Assembly: GCA_949282265.1 (NCBI GenBank)
Contig: CASDOZ010000013.1
Coordinates: 1-64,000, forward strand
Source: an uncultured Bacteroidales bacterium
GTDB taxonomy: Bacteria; Bacteroidota; Bacteroidia; Bacteroidales; Paludibacteraceae
Length of the DNA: 64,000 nt
Direction of reading: 5' to 3'
Position numbers and translations under genes: made by a program. The notes below the pieces were generated by a model. It searched no databases, had not been told where the DNA came from, and saw only the letters and a list, made by a program, of their open reading frames with translations. Shown one piece after another: positions 1 through 8,076 of the stretch (position 1 is the stretch's first letter; every line of letters begins with the position of its first letter).

Positions 1-97
1 CGGGGTGCGGCGTGTCATAAAGCGTGTCCTTCACGCAGGAAGAGAGCAGCACGGCGGCTGCCATTCCCATCATATTTATATATTGTCTTGCTTTCAT
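1..97 (-). CDS. Partial lipoprotein, fimbrial-subunit type (N-terminus only)
   Basis: Only the first 32 codons lie in the window; the gene runs off the left edge. The start ATG (complement of 95-97) follows a purine-rich stretch, GAGGGAGGAA, a rather good ribosome site for this phylum. The product begins with a basic residue, a hydrophobic stretch and LLSSC, a lipobox, so it should be an outer-membrane lipoprotein. The residues after the Cys (VKDTLYDTPHP) recall short Bacteroidales fimbrillin/FimB-Mfa2-type lipoproteins, but this is from memory of the family and little sequence is visible. It lies 18 nt downstream of the DUF3575 gene on the same strand, so the two are probably one operon. Confidence 0.6.
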   Translation of the reverse strand, partial: MKARQYINMMGMAAAVLLSSCVKDTLYDTPHP

Positions 98-115
98 ATC
101 GTGTTCCTCCCTCTG

Positions 116-1312
116 TCAAAAAATTTCCCAAACAAGTGTTACGCCGGCGTTGATGGGTCCCCACCAGTCCTTTGTCTCGTTGCCGCGGCGCACGCGCACA
201 TCACTGATGACGGCATATTTTTCCATATCCACATGCAGGTAGCCCAAGGCGAGGCCGAAATCCAACGACAATGCGTTGCCCAGCCGCAGCTGGTAGCCGC
301 CGGTGATGCCGCCGCCCATCAGGTCGCCCTGCTTGCCGGTGTCCGAAAGTTTGTAGTTGAACTGCCCGGCCTTGAACATCGCGCCCAGATACCATGCTTT
401 CTGTCCGCCCAAGTACCAGCGCACTTCCGGCATTACTTCCCAGAGGGCATAGCGGCGGTCCTTGTCGCTCCACGTCCACGAAGTCCATGAGCCGTTCACC
501 AGTATGCCCCACGATGGGCAGATGCGCCACTCAAGCCCTAAATCGGGGGTCAGCGTCGCCCAGCGCAGCAGGTTGGCGCGCAGGGACAAATGGTAACTGG
601 TTGGGGTTTCGGTTCCCGCCGGGCTGTCGGCCGGTATTTCCGTTTGCTGCGGTTCCATTTCTGCCGCGGCAATTTCCGCGACCGTTTCCGGCAAGGTTAC
701 GGTTTCTGTCTGCGCCGTTTCTTCCGTTTCCATCGGGGAAATGGGTTCGGCTTGCGGTTCGGTTTGCACGGCAGTGTCCGCCTCCGGCTGTTCCGGCGTG
801 GTTACGGTTTCGGGCTGCGACAGTCCGCGGTTGTAGGCTTCCACCCTGGCGGCCGCTTCCGCCCCTGCAATGGCGGCAATCTTTTCTATGCTCGCCGGCC
901 ACATGACCGTAACCACATCGCGCAAGGCCTTGCCGCCCACTTCGTAGGGGCTGCTGAAAACGCGGTCGGTTACGAACATTTCCTCTGTCAGGCCTCCCAT
1001 GGTGATAAAGGCCGACTTCACGCGGCTGTTGCGCAGGTAGCCCATGCGGCCGGAAGGGATGCTGTCGTTGCCCGTGGGGGCGTAACTCGACACGCAAAGG
1101 TACATTTGCCCCGCCTCCAACTGCGGCGCATACGGCCGCAGGCTGTCCAACAGCGCGTCCAGAGCCTCGCCGTTGCCGTTCCACGGCACATAGAACATGT
1201 CATCGCCCGGGACGAAACGGAACAGGCGGGTCGAGTCGGGCAGTTCCTGGGCGGCCAGCCCGAAACACAGGACGAGGCCGCCCAGCAGGGTCATCAACTT
1301 TCTTTTATACAT
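116..1312 (-). CDS. DUF3575 outer-membrane beta-barrel protein
   Basis: A 398-residue protein with signal peptide (MYKRKLMTLLGGLVLCFGLAAQ), an N-terminal region of about 150 residues resembling the OmpA-like/DUF3868-associated segments, a low-complexity linker rich in Glu, Thr, Pro and Ala (about residues 165-240), and a C-terminal domain beginning near SYHLSLRANLLRWATLTPDL that matches the DUF3575 barrel family (pattern of aromatic, alternating strands ending in a C-terminal Phe, LVWEIF). The frame is open farther upstream to 1549, but I chose the ATG at 1312 because the signal peptide starts there. DUF3575 genes commonly sit in front of fimbrillin-type lipoprotein genes in Bacteroidales, as here; a role in surface fimbria assembly is inference. 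Confidence 0.75.
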   Translation of the reverse strand: MYKRKLMTLLGGLVLCFGLAAQELPDSTRLFRFVPGDDMFYVPWNGNGEALDALLDSLRPYAPQLEAGQMYLCVSSYAPTGNDSIPSGRMGYLRNSRVKSAFITMGGLTEEMFVTDRVFSSPYEVGGKALRDVVTVMWPASIEKIAAIAGAEAAARVEAYNRGLSQPETVTTPEQPEADTAVQTEPQAEPISPMETEETAQTETVTLPETVAEIAAAEMEPQQTEIPADSPAGTETPTSYHLSLRANLLRWATLTPDLGLEWRICPSWGILVNGSWTSWTWSDKDRRYALWEVMPEVRWYLGGQKAWYLGAMFKAGQFNYKLSDTGKQGDLMGGGITGGYQLRLGNALSLDFGLALGYLHVDMEKYAVISDVRVRRGNETKDWWGPINAGVTLVWEIF

Positions 1313-2186
1313 GGATATGACGATTTTTAGGCCCGCTGGGAAACCGGCGGGCATGTGAAAACCTGCCAATGGGGAACAACTCCCTGTTGCCAGGCATGAT
1401 AAAAATGCGTATATTCCGCGCGTGTTAAATATCGATGCTGTGTGTGTGTGTGTGTGTGTGTGTTTTAACAGGATGCGGGAGGTAGGCCGCGGCAACGCAG
1501 GCCGGTTTCCGTGCCGGCATCCCGCTGCGGGAAAAAATGCTGTTTTCATGTTTCGCGTCCATGTCCGATGAAAAATCCGTTTGGTTTCCTGCCAAAGTTA
1601 TGCAAAGATTTTTGGCCGTCCAATAGCCTCCGAAAAATTTTACTTGTGAAAGAATGCAAAAAAATTAAAGTGTTGCAGTAAATAGCATGAAAAACTATAA
1701 AAACAAAAGAAGATACCATATTTTTTAAATGATTTGAAAGTGCTGAATGGAAAATTTGCTGTTCAAATCGGGAAAAATTGTAGAATAGGCAAAAGAAAAA
1801 TTGCATTAAAGGTATATTAACACTGGATTTTGGGGCAAAATATGGGCATTTTGCGTCCTGTTTTTGGGCGTCCTGCACGTTTTTTTTCTCCGGATTTCTA
1901 TATCGTGGGCTTATTTTGTTGTTTGTTTATGAATGCGAATATCACAAGAAGTTCTATTTATATAACCCTTTCGCTTATTTCTTGTAAATCTACCTTTTGG
2001 GAAACTTGTGGAATTACTTTTTTATAATTCATTTACGTGTCAACGTTTGACATCTTCGGGAACACCATCCAAGATACTGCATCACAATGGAGTGACAGGG
2101 TTACATGATGGAAGGGAATATGTAAAGTGAGCGTAAGGAAATCGACAGTTGAAGTATGTTTTGTAGGAACGGTGGCAGCGGGATAT
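1313..2186. other. Intergenic region, no convincing gene
   Basis: About 870 nt without a supportable gene. It holds a small GC-rich inverted repeat near 1331-1352 (GCCCGC/GCGGGC), the TG microsatellite, and a strongly AT-rich stretch from about 1560 to 2110. An open frame on the minus strand at 1546-1878 has a composition (FFFCLFYNFSRF) unlike its neighbours and is most likely chance. No tRNA or known riboswitch fold was recognised. Confidence 0.6.
1439..1462. repeat. (TG)12 dinucleotide microsatellite
   Basis: Twelve perfect TG units, about 127 nt upstream of the DUF3575 start codon, in otherwise non-coding DNA. On the transcribed strand this reads (CA)12. Such tracts change length by slipped-strand mispairing and can alter promoter spacing, but no -7 box can be placed around it. 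Confidence 0.9.
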
Positions 2187-2218
2187 AAAAAAACGGGCGG
2201 GACAGAAATGCCCCGCCC
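2187..2218 (-). terminator. Rho-independent terminator of the LRR gene
   Basis: Stem GGGCGGG (2195-2201) / CCCGCCC (2212-2218); read on the minus strand the hairpin is followed by seven T residues. It sits 27 nt beyond the stop codon of the minus-strand LRR gene. Confidence 0.85.
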
Positions 2219-2244
2219 ACATAATAATCAAAGAGCCAGCTTTT

Positions 2245-5200
2245 TTAGAATATCATTTTGCTGCTTGTGCCTGCGCAACGCACCACATACGCACCTGCGG
2301 GCTGGCTTACGGTGGTGGCGGTACCGCTGTAAACCCGACGCCCTTGCATGTCATAAATGCTTACGGGCAAGCCTTGCGGGTTGTGCAACATGCCGCCGTA
2401 CACGCTTATGCTCTCCGGCAAGGCAGTTGTTTGCAGGGCGGTTGCCGGCGTGGTTTGCAGCAGGAATTCTTTCCAGATTTCTGCATTCTGGTAGTCTTGC
2501 AAAGAGCCCTTGGGAACATATACCGGGATGTTGCGGGATACGTTATAGAAGGTGCTGGCTACCACTGCGGGCGGCACAATGGGATTGACAGTCATTCGCG
2601 AAATGGCCGAGCAATTGTAAAATGCGTAATCCCCAATCTCTGTCACGCTGCCGGGTATGGTTATTTGCGTAAGTTTGGTCATCCCGTAGCACAGGCCGAT
2701 GGGTATGTATTCCACTTGTCCGCCAAACGTGAAATTGGTAATGTTGATTTCAGCGTCATTGAAGAAAGGATAAAATCCGTCTTCAGCAATAATGGGAGCA
2801 CAATGAATGGCGTTCCAATTTACCTTTGCAAGTGCAGGGCAGTTATCCAATACTTGCAGGCCAAAACTTGTTACGCTGGCGGGTATGGTTATTTCCGTAA
2901 GTTTGGCCATTCCGTAACACAATGCCTGGGGTATGTATTCCACTTGTTCGCCAAATGTGAATTCAGTGATGTTGGCGGCAATATTAAAGAAAGGTGGATA
3001 TAGGTTTTCACCGCTTATGGTTTCTTTACAGTTGATGGCATTCCAGTTTACTTTTGTGAGTGCGGTACATCCATCGAATGCTTGTGTTCCGATATTTTTT
3101 ATGCTTTCGGGAATGGTTATTTGCGTAAGTTTAGTCATTCCGTAACACAATCCTATGGGTATATATTCCACTTGCTCGCCAAACGTAAATTCTGTGATGT
3201 TGGTGGAAATACTAAAGAAGAGCGGAGTTATGTTTCCGCCATTTATGAACTCTCCGCAGTTGATGGCATTCCAGTTTACTTTTGTGAGTGCGTTACATCT
3301 GTCGAATGCTTGTGTTCCAATACTTGTCACATTTTCGGGAATGGTTATTTCCGTAAGTCTGGAACAGCCGTAAAATGCAGATTCCCCAATGCTTTGTACG
3401 CTATTCCCTATGATTAGTTGTTCAAGTACCCGGCAGTTGTAGAATGCCACAGCCCCAATACTTGTTACTTTGTCGGGGATGGTTATGCCTCTTAGTGCTC
3501 TACATTCGTAGAACACATGGTTTCCAATGCTTGTTACATCATCGTGAAGGGTTATTTGTTCCAAAGCAGAACATCCATAGAACATTCCCTGTCTGATGTT
3601 AGTCACCTTGCTTGGAATCGTTATTCCCGTAAGTGCGGAACAGAGGTTGAATGCTCCAACTCCAATCTCTGTTACTGTTTCAGGTATGTTTATTTGTGTA
3701 AGTGATGAGCAATCGGAAAATGCGTATTGCCCGATATAGGTTATGCCATTGTTCAGTTCTATTTCTGTTAGCGAGGAACAACCCATAAAGACCCAGTCCC
3801 CAATTCTGCTGATAGTGTTTGGAATATTGATTTGTGTGAGCGCGGAACATTGATAAAAAGCATGGCTTCCTATATTTTCAATGCCTTCGGGCAGGTTGAT
3901 CGTTGAAATATACGCACTGTAAGGATTCCAACCCGGCTGCTCGTCAAAATCATACATGCTTCCTGTGCCGGAAATGGTGAGTGTGCCGGTTTCAATGACA
4001 AGCTCAAACGTCAGGCTTTCGCCGCATGTGCCGGTTATCTTGCCGTCTATAATCTGGAACAGGATTTGCCAGTTCGGATCGGCCATGTACGCATCCATGC
4101 TTCCTGCCGGCACGTTCAGTTGGATGTCTTTGCTTACACCGTTGAAAGTGTTGTTGATTATTGCCGGCGGGATAGTCGCCTCCACATTCAGGACAACTAA
4201 GTTGCTGCAAGCAGCAAAAGCAGATTCCCCTATGCCGATTACGCTTGCCGGTATGGTTACTTCCGTCAGCCCGCTACAATTCTGGAATGCCCCGTCAGCT
4301 ATCAGCCGTGTGCCATCCGCTACGGTATAGCTGCCGTTTATTTCCTGGTTCGCGGCAATCAGATAATTGCCTATGTACAATACATTGTCGGTCCAGTTGC
4401 CTGCATCATTTAACAATGCAGTATTGAGAAATGCCATTTGGGCAATTTTTTCCACGCCGTTGCCTATGGTCACTTGTGCCAGTGTGGTACATTCGTAAAA
4501 AGCTCCATATCCGATATTCCTTACGCTGTTGGGTATGCTTATTGTCGTGAATGGGCAATATGCAAATGCATAGCTTCCGATGTTTTCTACACCATCCAGA
4601 AGGTTGACGGTAGCCAGTTTTTCACAGAAAGAAAAGGCTTGTTGTCCTATGTTAGGACAGCTTAGGTTGACTTCTGTCAATGCAGCACAATATGCAAATG
4701 CATTGAATCCCATGTAGTTTACGCCGTTGCCTATGGTTACTGTTTCCAACATGGCGCAGGCGTAGAAGACTCCTTCCCCAATATGTGTTACGTTGTTGGG
4801 AATGGTTACTTGCGTAAGAGCATGGCAACTTTCAAACGCATAATTACCAATGCTGGCCAATTTTTCAGGAAAGGCGATTTCTGTAAGTGCCGAGCAATAG
4901 TAAAATGCCGAATTTCCAATACTAATTACGTTGTTGGGAATGGCTATCCCTTGAATCCCGGTGCAGGAGTAGAAAGCAAAATCACCAATGCTTGTTACTC
5001 CATCCTGCAAATTTACTGTCGTCAATTTTGAGTCCATTGCGAACATTTGTGTGCCTATATTCGGGCATCCAAGGGTAACTTCCGCCAATTCCGGGCATTC
5101 CTGGAAAGCTCCGATGCCAATGCTTGTAACACTGCTTGGAATAGTTACCTGCGTGAGTGCGCTGCCTGCGAAAACCCACTCTCCAATTTTTGTTACGTTT

Positions 5201-5784
5201 TCCGGAATGGTTATTTGCGTAAGTGTGGAGCATAATTGGAAAGCCCTGCTACCAATGCTGTCCACGCTACTCGGAATGTCGTAACTGTTACCTGCCTTGG
5301 CTCTCGGATATTGGACAAGCACCGTTTTGTCCTTGTTGAACAATACGCCATCCTGCGAGCTGTAATGGGTGTTCTCAGGAACAACTTCGATTGCTGTCAA
5401 TGCCGGACAATTGGTAAAGACCAGTTCTGCAATACCTGTCACGCTGTACTCCACGCCGTTGTAAGTTACGGTGGCGGGGATAGTCACAGCAGTAGCTGTT
5501 ACCGTGCAACCGGTTATTGTTGCTTCTTGATTGGCTTCATCAGTTACGGAATAGGTCAAGTCGCCGATGGTAAACATCAATGTTTCTGAACCGTCCGCCC
5601 TCAGCGAAACCGGCATGTCGGTCGGCCGGATTAGTTTTTCCCCTTGTTGTTTTTTTACCGGGAGTACTTTTACATGCGGGTTTTGCCTGTCGGAAATTCC
5701 GTTTTGCAAGCCGATGCTTTGTTGCGCCACAATGCCGCCTGCTGCAAGCAGCGTGAAGGCAATGATAAGTAAATCTTTTTTCAT
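2245..5784 (-). CDS. Large BspA-like leucine-rich-repeat surface protein with T9SS tail
   Basis: 1179 residues. A signal peptide (MKKDLLIIAFTLLAAGGIVAQ) is followed by long tandem LRR_5/BspA-type repeats with the recurrent pattern IxxxAFxxCxxLTxItIPxxVTxIG; roughly 35 units can be followed from about residue 110 to 1090, interrupted near residue 600 by a non-LRR segment (GKITGTCGESLTFELVIETGTL). The last ~60 residues (ISVYGGML...VSIYDMQGRRVYSG...GAYVVRCAG) form a type A T9SS sorting domain, so the protein is probably exported by T9SS and anchored at the surface. Family members bind host proteins, other bacteria or polysaccharide; the ligand here is unknown. A -7 box lies at 5815-5822 and a strong terminator follows at 2187-2218, so it is likely monocistronic. 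A shorter paralogue lies at 31685. Confidence 0.92.
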   Translation of the reverse strand: MKKDLLIIAFTLLAAGGIVAQQSIGLQNGISDRQNPHVKVLPVKKQQGEKLIRPTDMPVSLRADGSETLMFTIGDLTYSVTDEANQEATITGCTVTATAVTIPATVTYNGVEYSVTGIAELVFTNCPALTAIEVVPENTHYSSQDGVLFNKDKTVLVQYPRAKAGNSYDIPSSVDSIGSRAFQLCSTLTQITIPENVTKIGEWVFAGSALTQVTIPSSVTSIGIGAFQECPELAEVTLGCPNIGTQMFAMDSKLTTVNLQDGVTSIGDFAFYSCTGIQGIAIPNNVISIGNSAFYYCSALTEIAFPEKLASIGNYAFESCHALTQVTIPNNVTHIGEGVFYACAMLETVTIGNGVNYMGFNAFAYCAALTEVNLSCPNIGQQAFSFCEKLATVNLLDGVENIGSYAFAYCPFTTISIPNSVRNIGYGAFYECTTLAQVTIGNGVEKIAQMAFLNTALLNDAGNWTDNVLYIGNYLIAANQEINGSYTVADGTRLIADGAFQNCSGLTEVTIPASVIGIGESAFAACSNLVVLNVEATIPPAIINNTFNGVSKDIQLNVPAGSMDAYMADPNWQILFQIIDGKITGTCGESLTFELVIETGTLTISGTGSMYDFDEQPGWNPYSAYISTINLPEGIENIGSHAFYQCSALTQINIPNTISRIGDWVFMGCSSLTEIELNNGITYIGQYAFSDCSSLTQINIPETVTEIGVGAFNLCSALTGITIPSKVTNIRQGMFYGCSALEQITLHDDVTSIGNHVFYECRALRGITIPDKVTSIGAVAFYNCRVLEQLIIGNSVQSIGESAFYGCSRLTEITIPENVTSIGTQAFDRCNALTKVNWNAINCGEFINGGNITPLFFSISTNITEFTFGEQVEYIPIGLCYGMTKLTQITIPESIKNIGTQAFDGCTALTKVNWNAINCKETISGENLYPPFFNIAANITEFTFGEQVEYIPQALCYGMAKLTEITIPASVTSFGLQVLDNCPALAKVNWNAIHCAPIIAEDGFYPFFNDAEINITNFTFGGQVEYIPIGLCYGMTKLTQITIPGSVTEIGDYAFYNCSAISRMTVNPIVPPAVVASTFYNVSRNIPVYVPKGSLQDYQNAEIWKEFLLQTTPATALQTTALPESISVYGGMLHNPQGLPVSIYDMQGRRVYSGTATTVSQPAGAYVVRCAGTSSKMIF

Positions 5785-5814
5785 AGCTTGTTGAAATTAA
5801 TGGATTATCGTTTG

Positions 5815-5822
5815 CAAATATA
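5815..5822 (-). promoter_or_regulatory. -7 promoter box for the large LRR gene
   Basis: TATATTTG on the minus strand, matching the Bacteroidota -7 consensus TAnnTTTG, 31 nt upstream of the start codon. No clear -33 TTG was placed. Confidence 0.55.
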
Positions 5823-5898
5823 AAGAATTAACTTATGTTTTGCATATAGACAAATATAGATAAATTGCTGCTCTCTGCATTCCTGTGGCGATTTTGAC

Positions 5899-5934
5899 AA
5901 AAAAAAGCTGCAAACTATCCGGTTGCAGCTTTTT
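5899..5934 (-). terminator. Terminator downstream of ahcY (bidirectional hairpin)
   Basis: GCTGCAA (5907-5913) / TTGCAGC (5923-5929) with a 9-nt loop, flanked by A8 on one side and T5 on the other, so it can act in both directions. It lies 14 nt after the ahcY stop. Confidence 0.85.
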
Positions 5935-5947
5935 GTGTTGTATTTTT

Positions 5948-7363
5948 TTAGTAACGGTAATGTTCGGCTTTGTATGGTCCATCAACCGGCACCCCGATAT
6001 AATCGGCCTGTTTTTGGGTCAGGCGTGTCAGTTTCACGCCGAGTTTTTCCAGGTGCAGCCGTGCCACTTCTTCATCCAAGTGTTTCGGTAGGCGGTAAAC
6101 GCCCGTTTCATAATGTTTGGTGTACAATTCTATTTGTGCCAGCGTTTGGTTGGTGAATGAGTTGCTCATTACAAACGAAGGGTGTCCGGTTGCGCAGCCG
6201 AGGTTCACCAGCCGGCCGTCTGCCAAAAGCAACACGCTGTGTCCGTCTGGGAAAATGTATTTGTCCACCTGCGGTTTTATGTTCACGCAGCGGATGCCCG
6301 GATAGCTTTTCAATTTATCCACTTGGATTTCGTTGTCAAAATGGCCGATGTTGCAAATAATGGCTGCATCTTTCATTTTTTCGATGTGTTCAATGCGGAT
6401 AATGTCGCAGTTGCCGGTGGTGGTAACATACACATCGCCTTCGGGTAATGCATCTTCCACGGTGGTTACCTCAAAGCCCTCCATGCTTGCCTGCAAGGCG
6501 CAGATCGGGTCTATTTCCGTTACGATGACACGTGCACCGTATGCCCGCATGGAGCGTGCGCAGCCTTTGCCCACATCACCGTAGCCGCAGACAACCACGA
6601 TTTTGCCGGCCAGCATAATGTCCGTGGCGCGCTTGATGCCGTCCGCCAGCGATTCGCGGCAGCCGTACAGGTTGTCGAATTTCGATTTGGTCACGGAGTC
6701 GTTCACGTTGAAGGCCGGGAACAGCAGCGTGTGGTTTTCCATCATTTGGTAAAGGCGGTGAACACCGGTAGTAGTTTCTTCCGAGACGCCGCGTACTTCG
6801 GTTGCCATGTTGCGCCACAAGTTCCCGTTTTGTTGCAGGATCTGTTTCAGCAGGGCATACAGGCATTTTTCATCTTCGCCGTGTGTTTCCTTGTCCAAGG
6901 TGCTGGGATCTTTTTCAGCAGCAACGCCGGCGTGTATCATCAGCGTAGCATCGCCTCCGTCATCGACAATGACGGTCGGGCCTTTGCCGTTGCCGAAATG
7001 CAGCGCCTGCAAAGTGCACCACCAATATTCGTCTAACGTTTCGCCTTTCCAGGCAAATACGGGTACGCCGCTGGCGGCTATGGCTGCTGCCGCATGGTCT
7101 TGCGTGGAGTAAATGTTGCAGCTGCACCAGCGCACTTCGGCACCAAGTTCCACCAAGGTTTCAATCAGCACGGCTGTCTGTATGGTCATGTGCAACGAAC
7201 CCATGATGCGTGCGCCTTTCAATGGCTTTTGTGCACCGTATTTTTCGCGTAAGGCCATCAAGCCTGGCATTTCCTTTTCGGCCAGCTCGATTTCTTTCCG
7301 GCCGAAGTCGGCCAATGTGATGTCTGCCACTTTATAGGGCAGGGTAGAAAATAATGTTTCCAT
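5948..7363 (-). CDS. ahcY: Adenosylhomocysteinase
   Basis: 471 residues, the usual length for the bacterial enzyme, which hydrolyses S-adenosylhomocysteine to adenosine and homocysteine in the methyl cycle. Visible motifs: substrate-binding [10 protein letters not shown] near residue 55, [13 protein letters not shown] near residue 220, the NAD-binding Rossmann loop [11 protein letters not shown] near residue 260, GHFDNEI, and the canonical C-terminal end PYKAEHYRY that contributes the conserved Lys/Tyr. The start at 7363 gives a complete N-terminus. It is transcribed divergently from the TatD gene from a well-formed promoter at 7405-7435 and ends at a hairpin terminator. There is no SAH riboswitch visible in the short leader. 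Confidence 0.97.
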   Translation of the reverse strand: METLFSTLPYKVADITLADFGRKEIELAEKEMPGLMALREKYGAQKPLKGARIMGSLHMTIQTAVLIETLVELGAEVRWCSCNIYSTQDHAAAAIAASGVPVFAWKGETLDEYWWCTLQALHFGNGKGPTVIVDDGGDATLMIHAGVAAEKDPSTLDKETHGEDEKCLYALLKQILQQNGNLWRNMATEVRGVSEETTTGVHRLYQMMENHTLLFPAFNVNDSVTKSKFDNLYGCRESLADGIKRATDIMLAGKIVVVCGYGDVGKGCARSMRAYGARVIVTEIDPICALQASMEGFEVTTVEDALPEGDVYVTTTGNCDIIRIEHIEKMKDAAIICNIGHFDNEIQVDKLKSYPGIRCVNIKPQVDKYIFPDGHSVLLLADGRLVNLGCATGHPSFVMSNSFTNQTLAQIELYTKHYETGVYRLPKHLDEEVARLHLEKLGVKLTRLTQKQADYIGVPVDGPYKAEHYRY

Positions 7364-7404
7364 AATTATATGATTTGTTTATTTCCAGCATTTGAAACGG
7401 GCTG

Positions 7405-7435
7405 CAAAAGTACGTTTTTTCCGCCAACTGCACAA
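7405..7435 (-). promoter_or_regulatory. ahcY promoter (-33/-7)
   Basis: Minus-strand TACTTTTG (7405-7412) with TTG (7433-7435) 20 nt upstream, a good Bacteroidota promoter pair; start codon 41 nt downstream. Confidence 0.7.
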
Positions 7436-7446
7436 ACTTACATTGT

Positions 7447-7477
7447 TTGGCGTAACGTGTTTTTCTGTTTATCTTTG
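7447..7477 (+). promoter_or_regulatory. TatD gene promoter (-33/-7), nearly leaderless
   Basis: TTG (7447-7449), 20-nt spacer, TATCTTTG (7470-7477). The ATG follows only 4 nt after the box, so transcription should start on or next to the start codon. Confidence 0.65.
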
Positions 7478-7481
7478 CCGT

Positions 7482-8072
7482 ATGCTTATCCGCGATATTC
7501 ATACGCATCATACGGACGCAGGCACAGGTAGTGTGCGCAATCTCACCCTGCCCGAAGCGGAACGACTTCTGCAAACCGATGTGGAGGGCTTGTTTTCCGT
7601 TGGCATTCATCCTTGGGATGCGCACAAACCGGTCAATTGGGCTTTGCTGGAACGTTTGGCTGTCGATCCACGAGTTTTTGCCATCGGCGAATGCGGCTTG
7701 GACAAAGGTGCGCAAGCGCCGCTCCCGTTGCAGACGGATGTCTTTCTGCGGCAAATCGACTTGGCACGACGGCTGGACAAGCCGGTCATTGTGCATTGTG
7801 TGCGTTGCTTCAACGAATTGATGGCGCTGAAACGGCAATTTCCCGACAGTCCGGCAGCAGGCAACCCCAAAGGCAATCTCGGTTTCTGTTTTGTCGTGCA
7901 CGGGTTCAGGGGAAAGCCGCAGTTGGCGGAGCAACTGTTGAAGCAAGGCTTCTACCTGTCTTTTGGTGAGAAATTCAATGCAGAGAGTCTGCAAAAAACT
8001 CCCATCGGCAGGCGTTTCCGCGAAACCGATGAGAGTGATATGACGATTGATGAAATAGAATTGCTTGTCTGA
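7482..8072 (+). CDS. TatD-family metal-dependent hydrolase (compact)
   Basis: 196 residues from the ATG at 7482, which starts the conserved MLIRDIHTHHTD strand; the frame is open upstream to 7392 but that part overlaps the promoter and has no family match. TatD proteins are TIM-barrel metallo-nucleases/hydrolases. Visible motifs: HTHH (metal ligands), GIHPWD, ECGLDK (Glu ligand), VIHCVR (His ligand), VVHGFRG (His ligand), ETDES (Asp ligand). Thus all metal ligands are present even though the protein is shorter than the usual ~255 residues: the loops and the C-terminal helix after the last ligand are trimmed. It converges with argS with a 4-nt gap. Confidence 0.85.
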   Translation: MLIRDIHTHHTDAGTGSVRNLTLPEAERLLQTDVEGLFSVGIHPWDAHKPVNWALLERLAVDPRVFAIGECGLDKGAQAPLPLQTDVFLRQIDLARRLDKPVIVHCVRCFNELMALKRQFPDSPAAGNPKGNLGFCFVVHGFRGKPQLAEQLLKQGFYLSFGEKFNAESLQKTPIGRRFRETDESDMTIDEIELLV

Positions 8073-8076
8073 ACTT

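Noticed and set aside
1546..1878. Open frame of 110 codons on the minus strand
   Set aside because: AT-rich composition, Phe/Leu/Lys-heavy product, no motif, no promoter; chance open frame in intergenic DNA.
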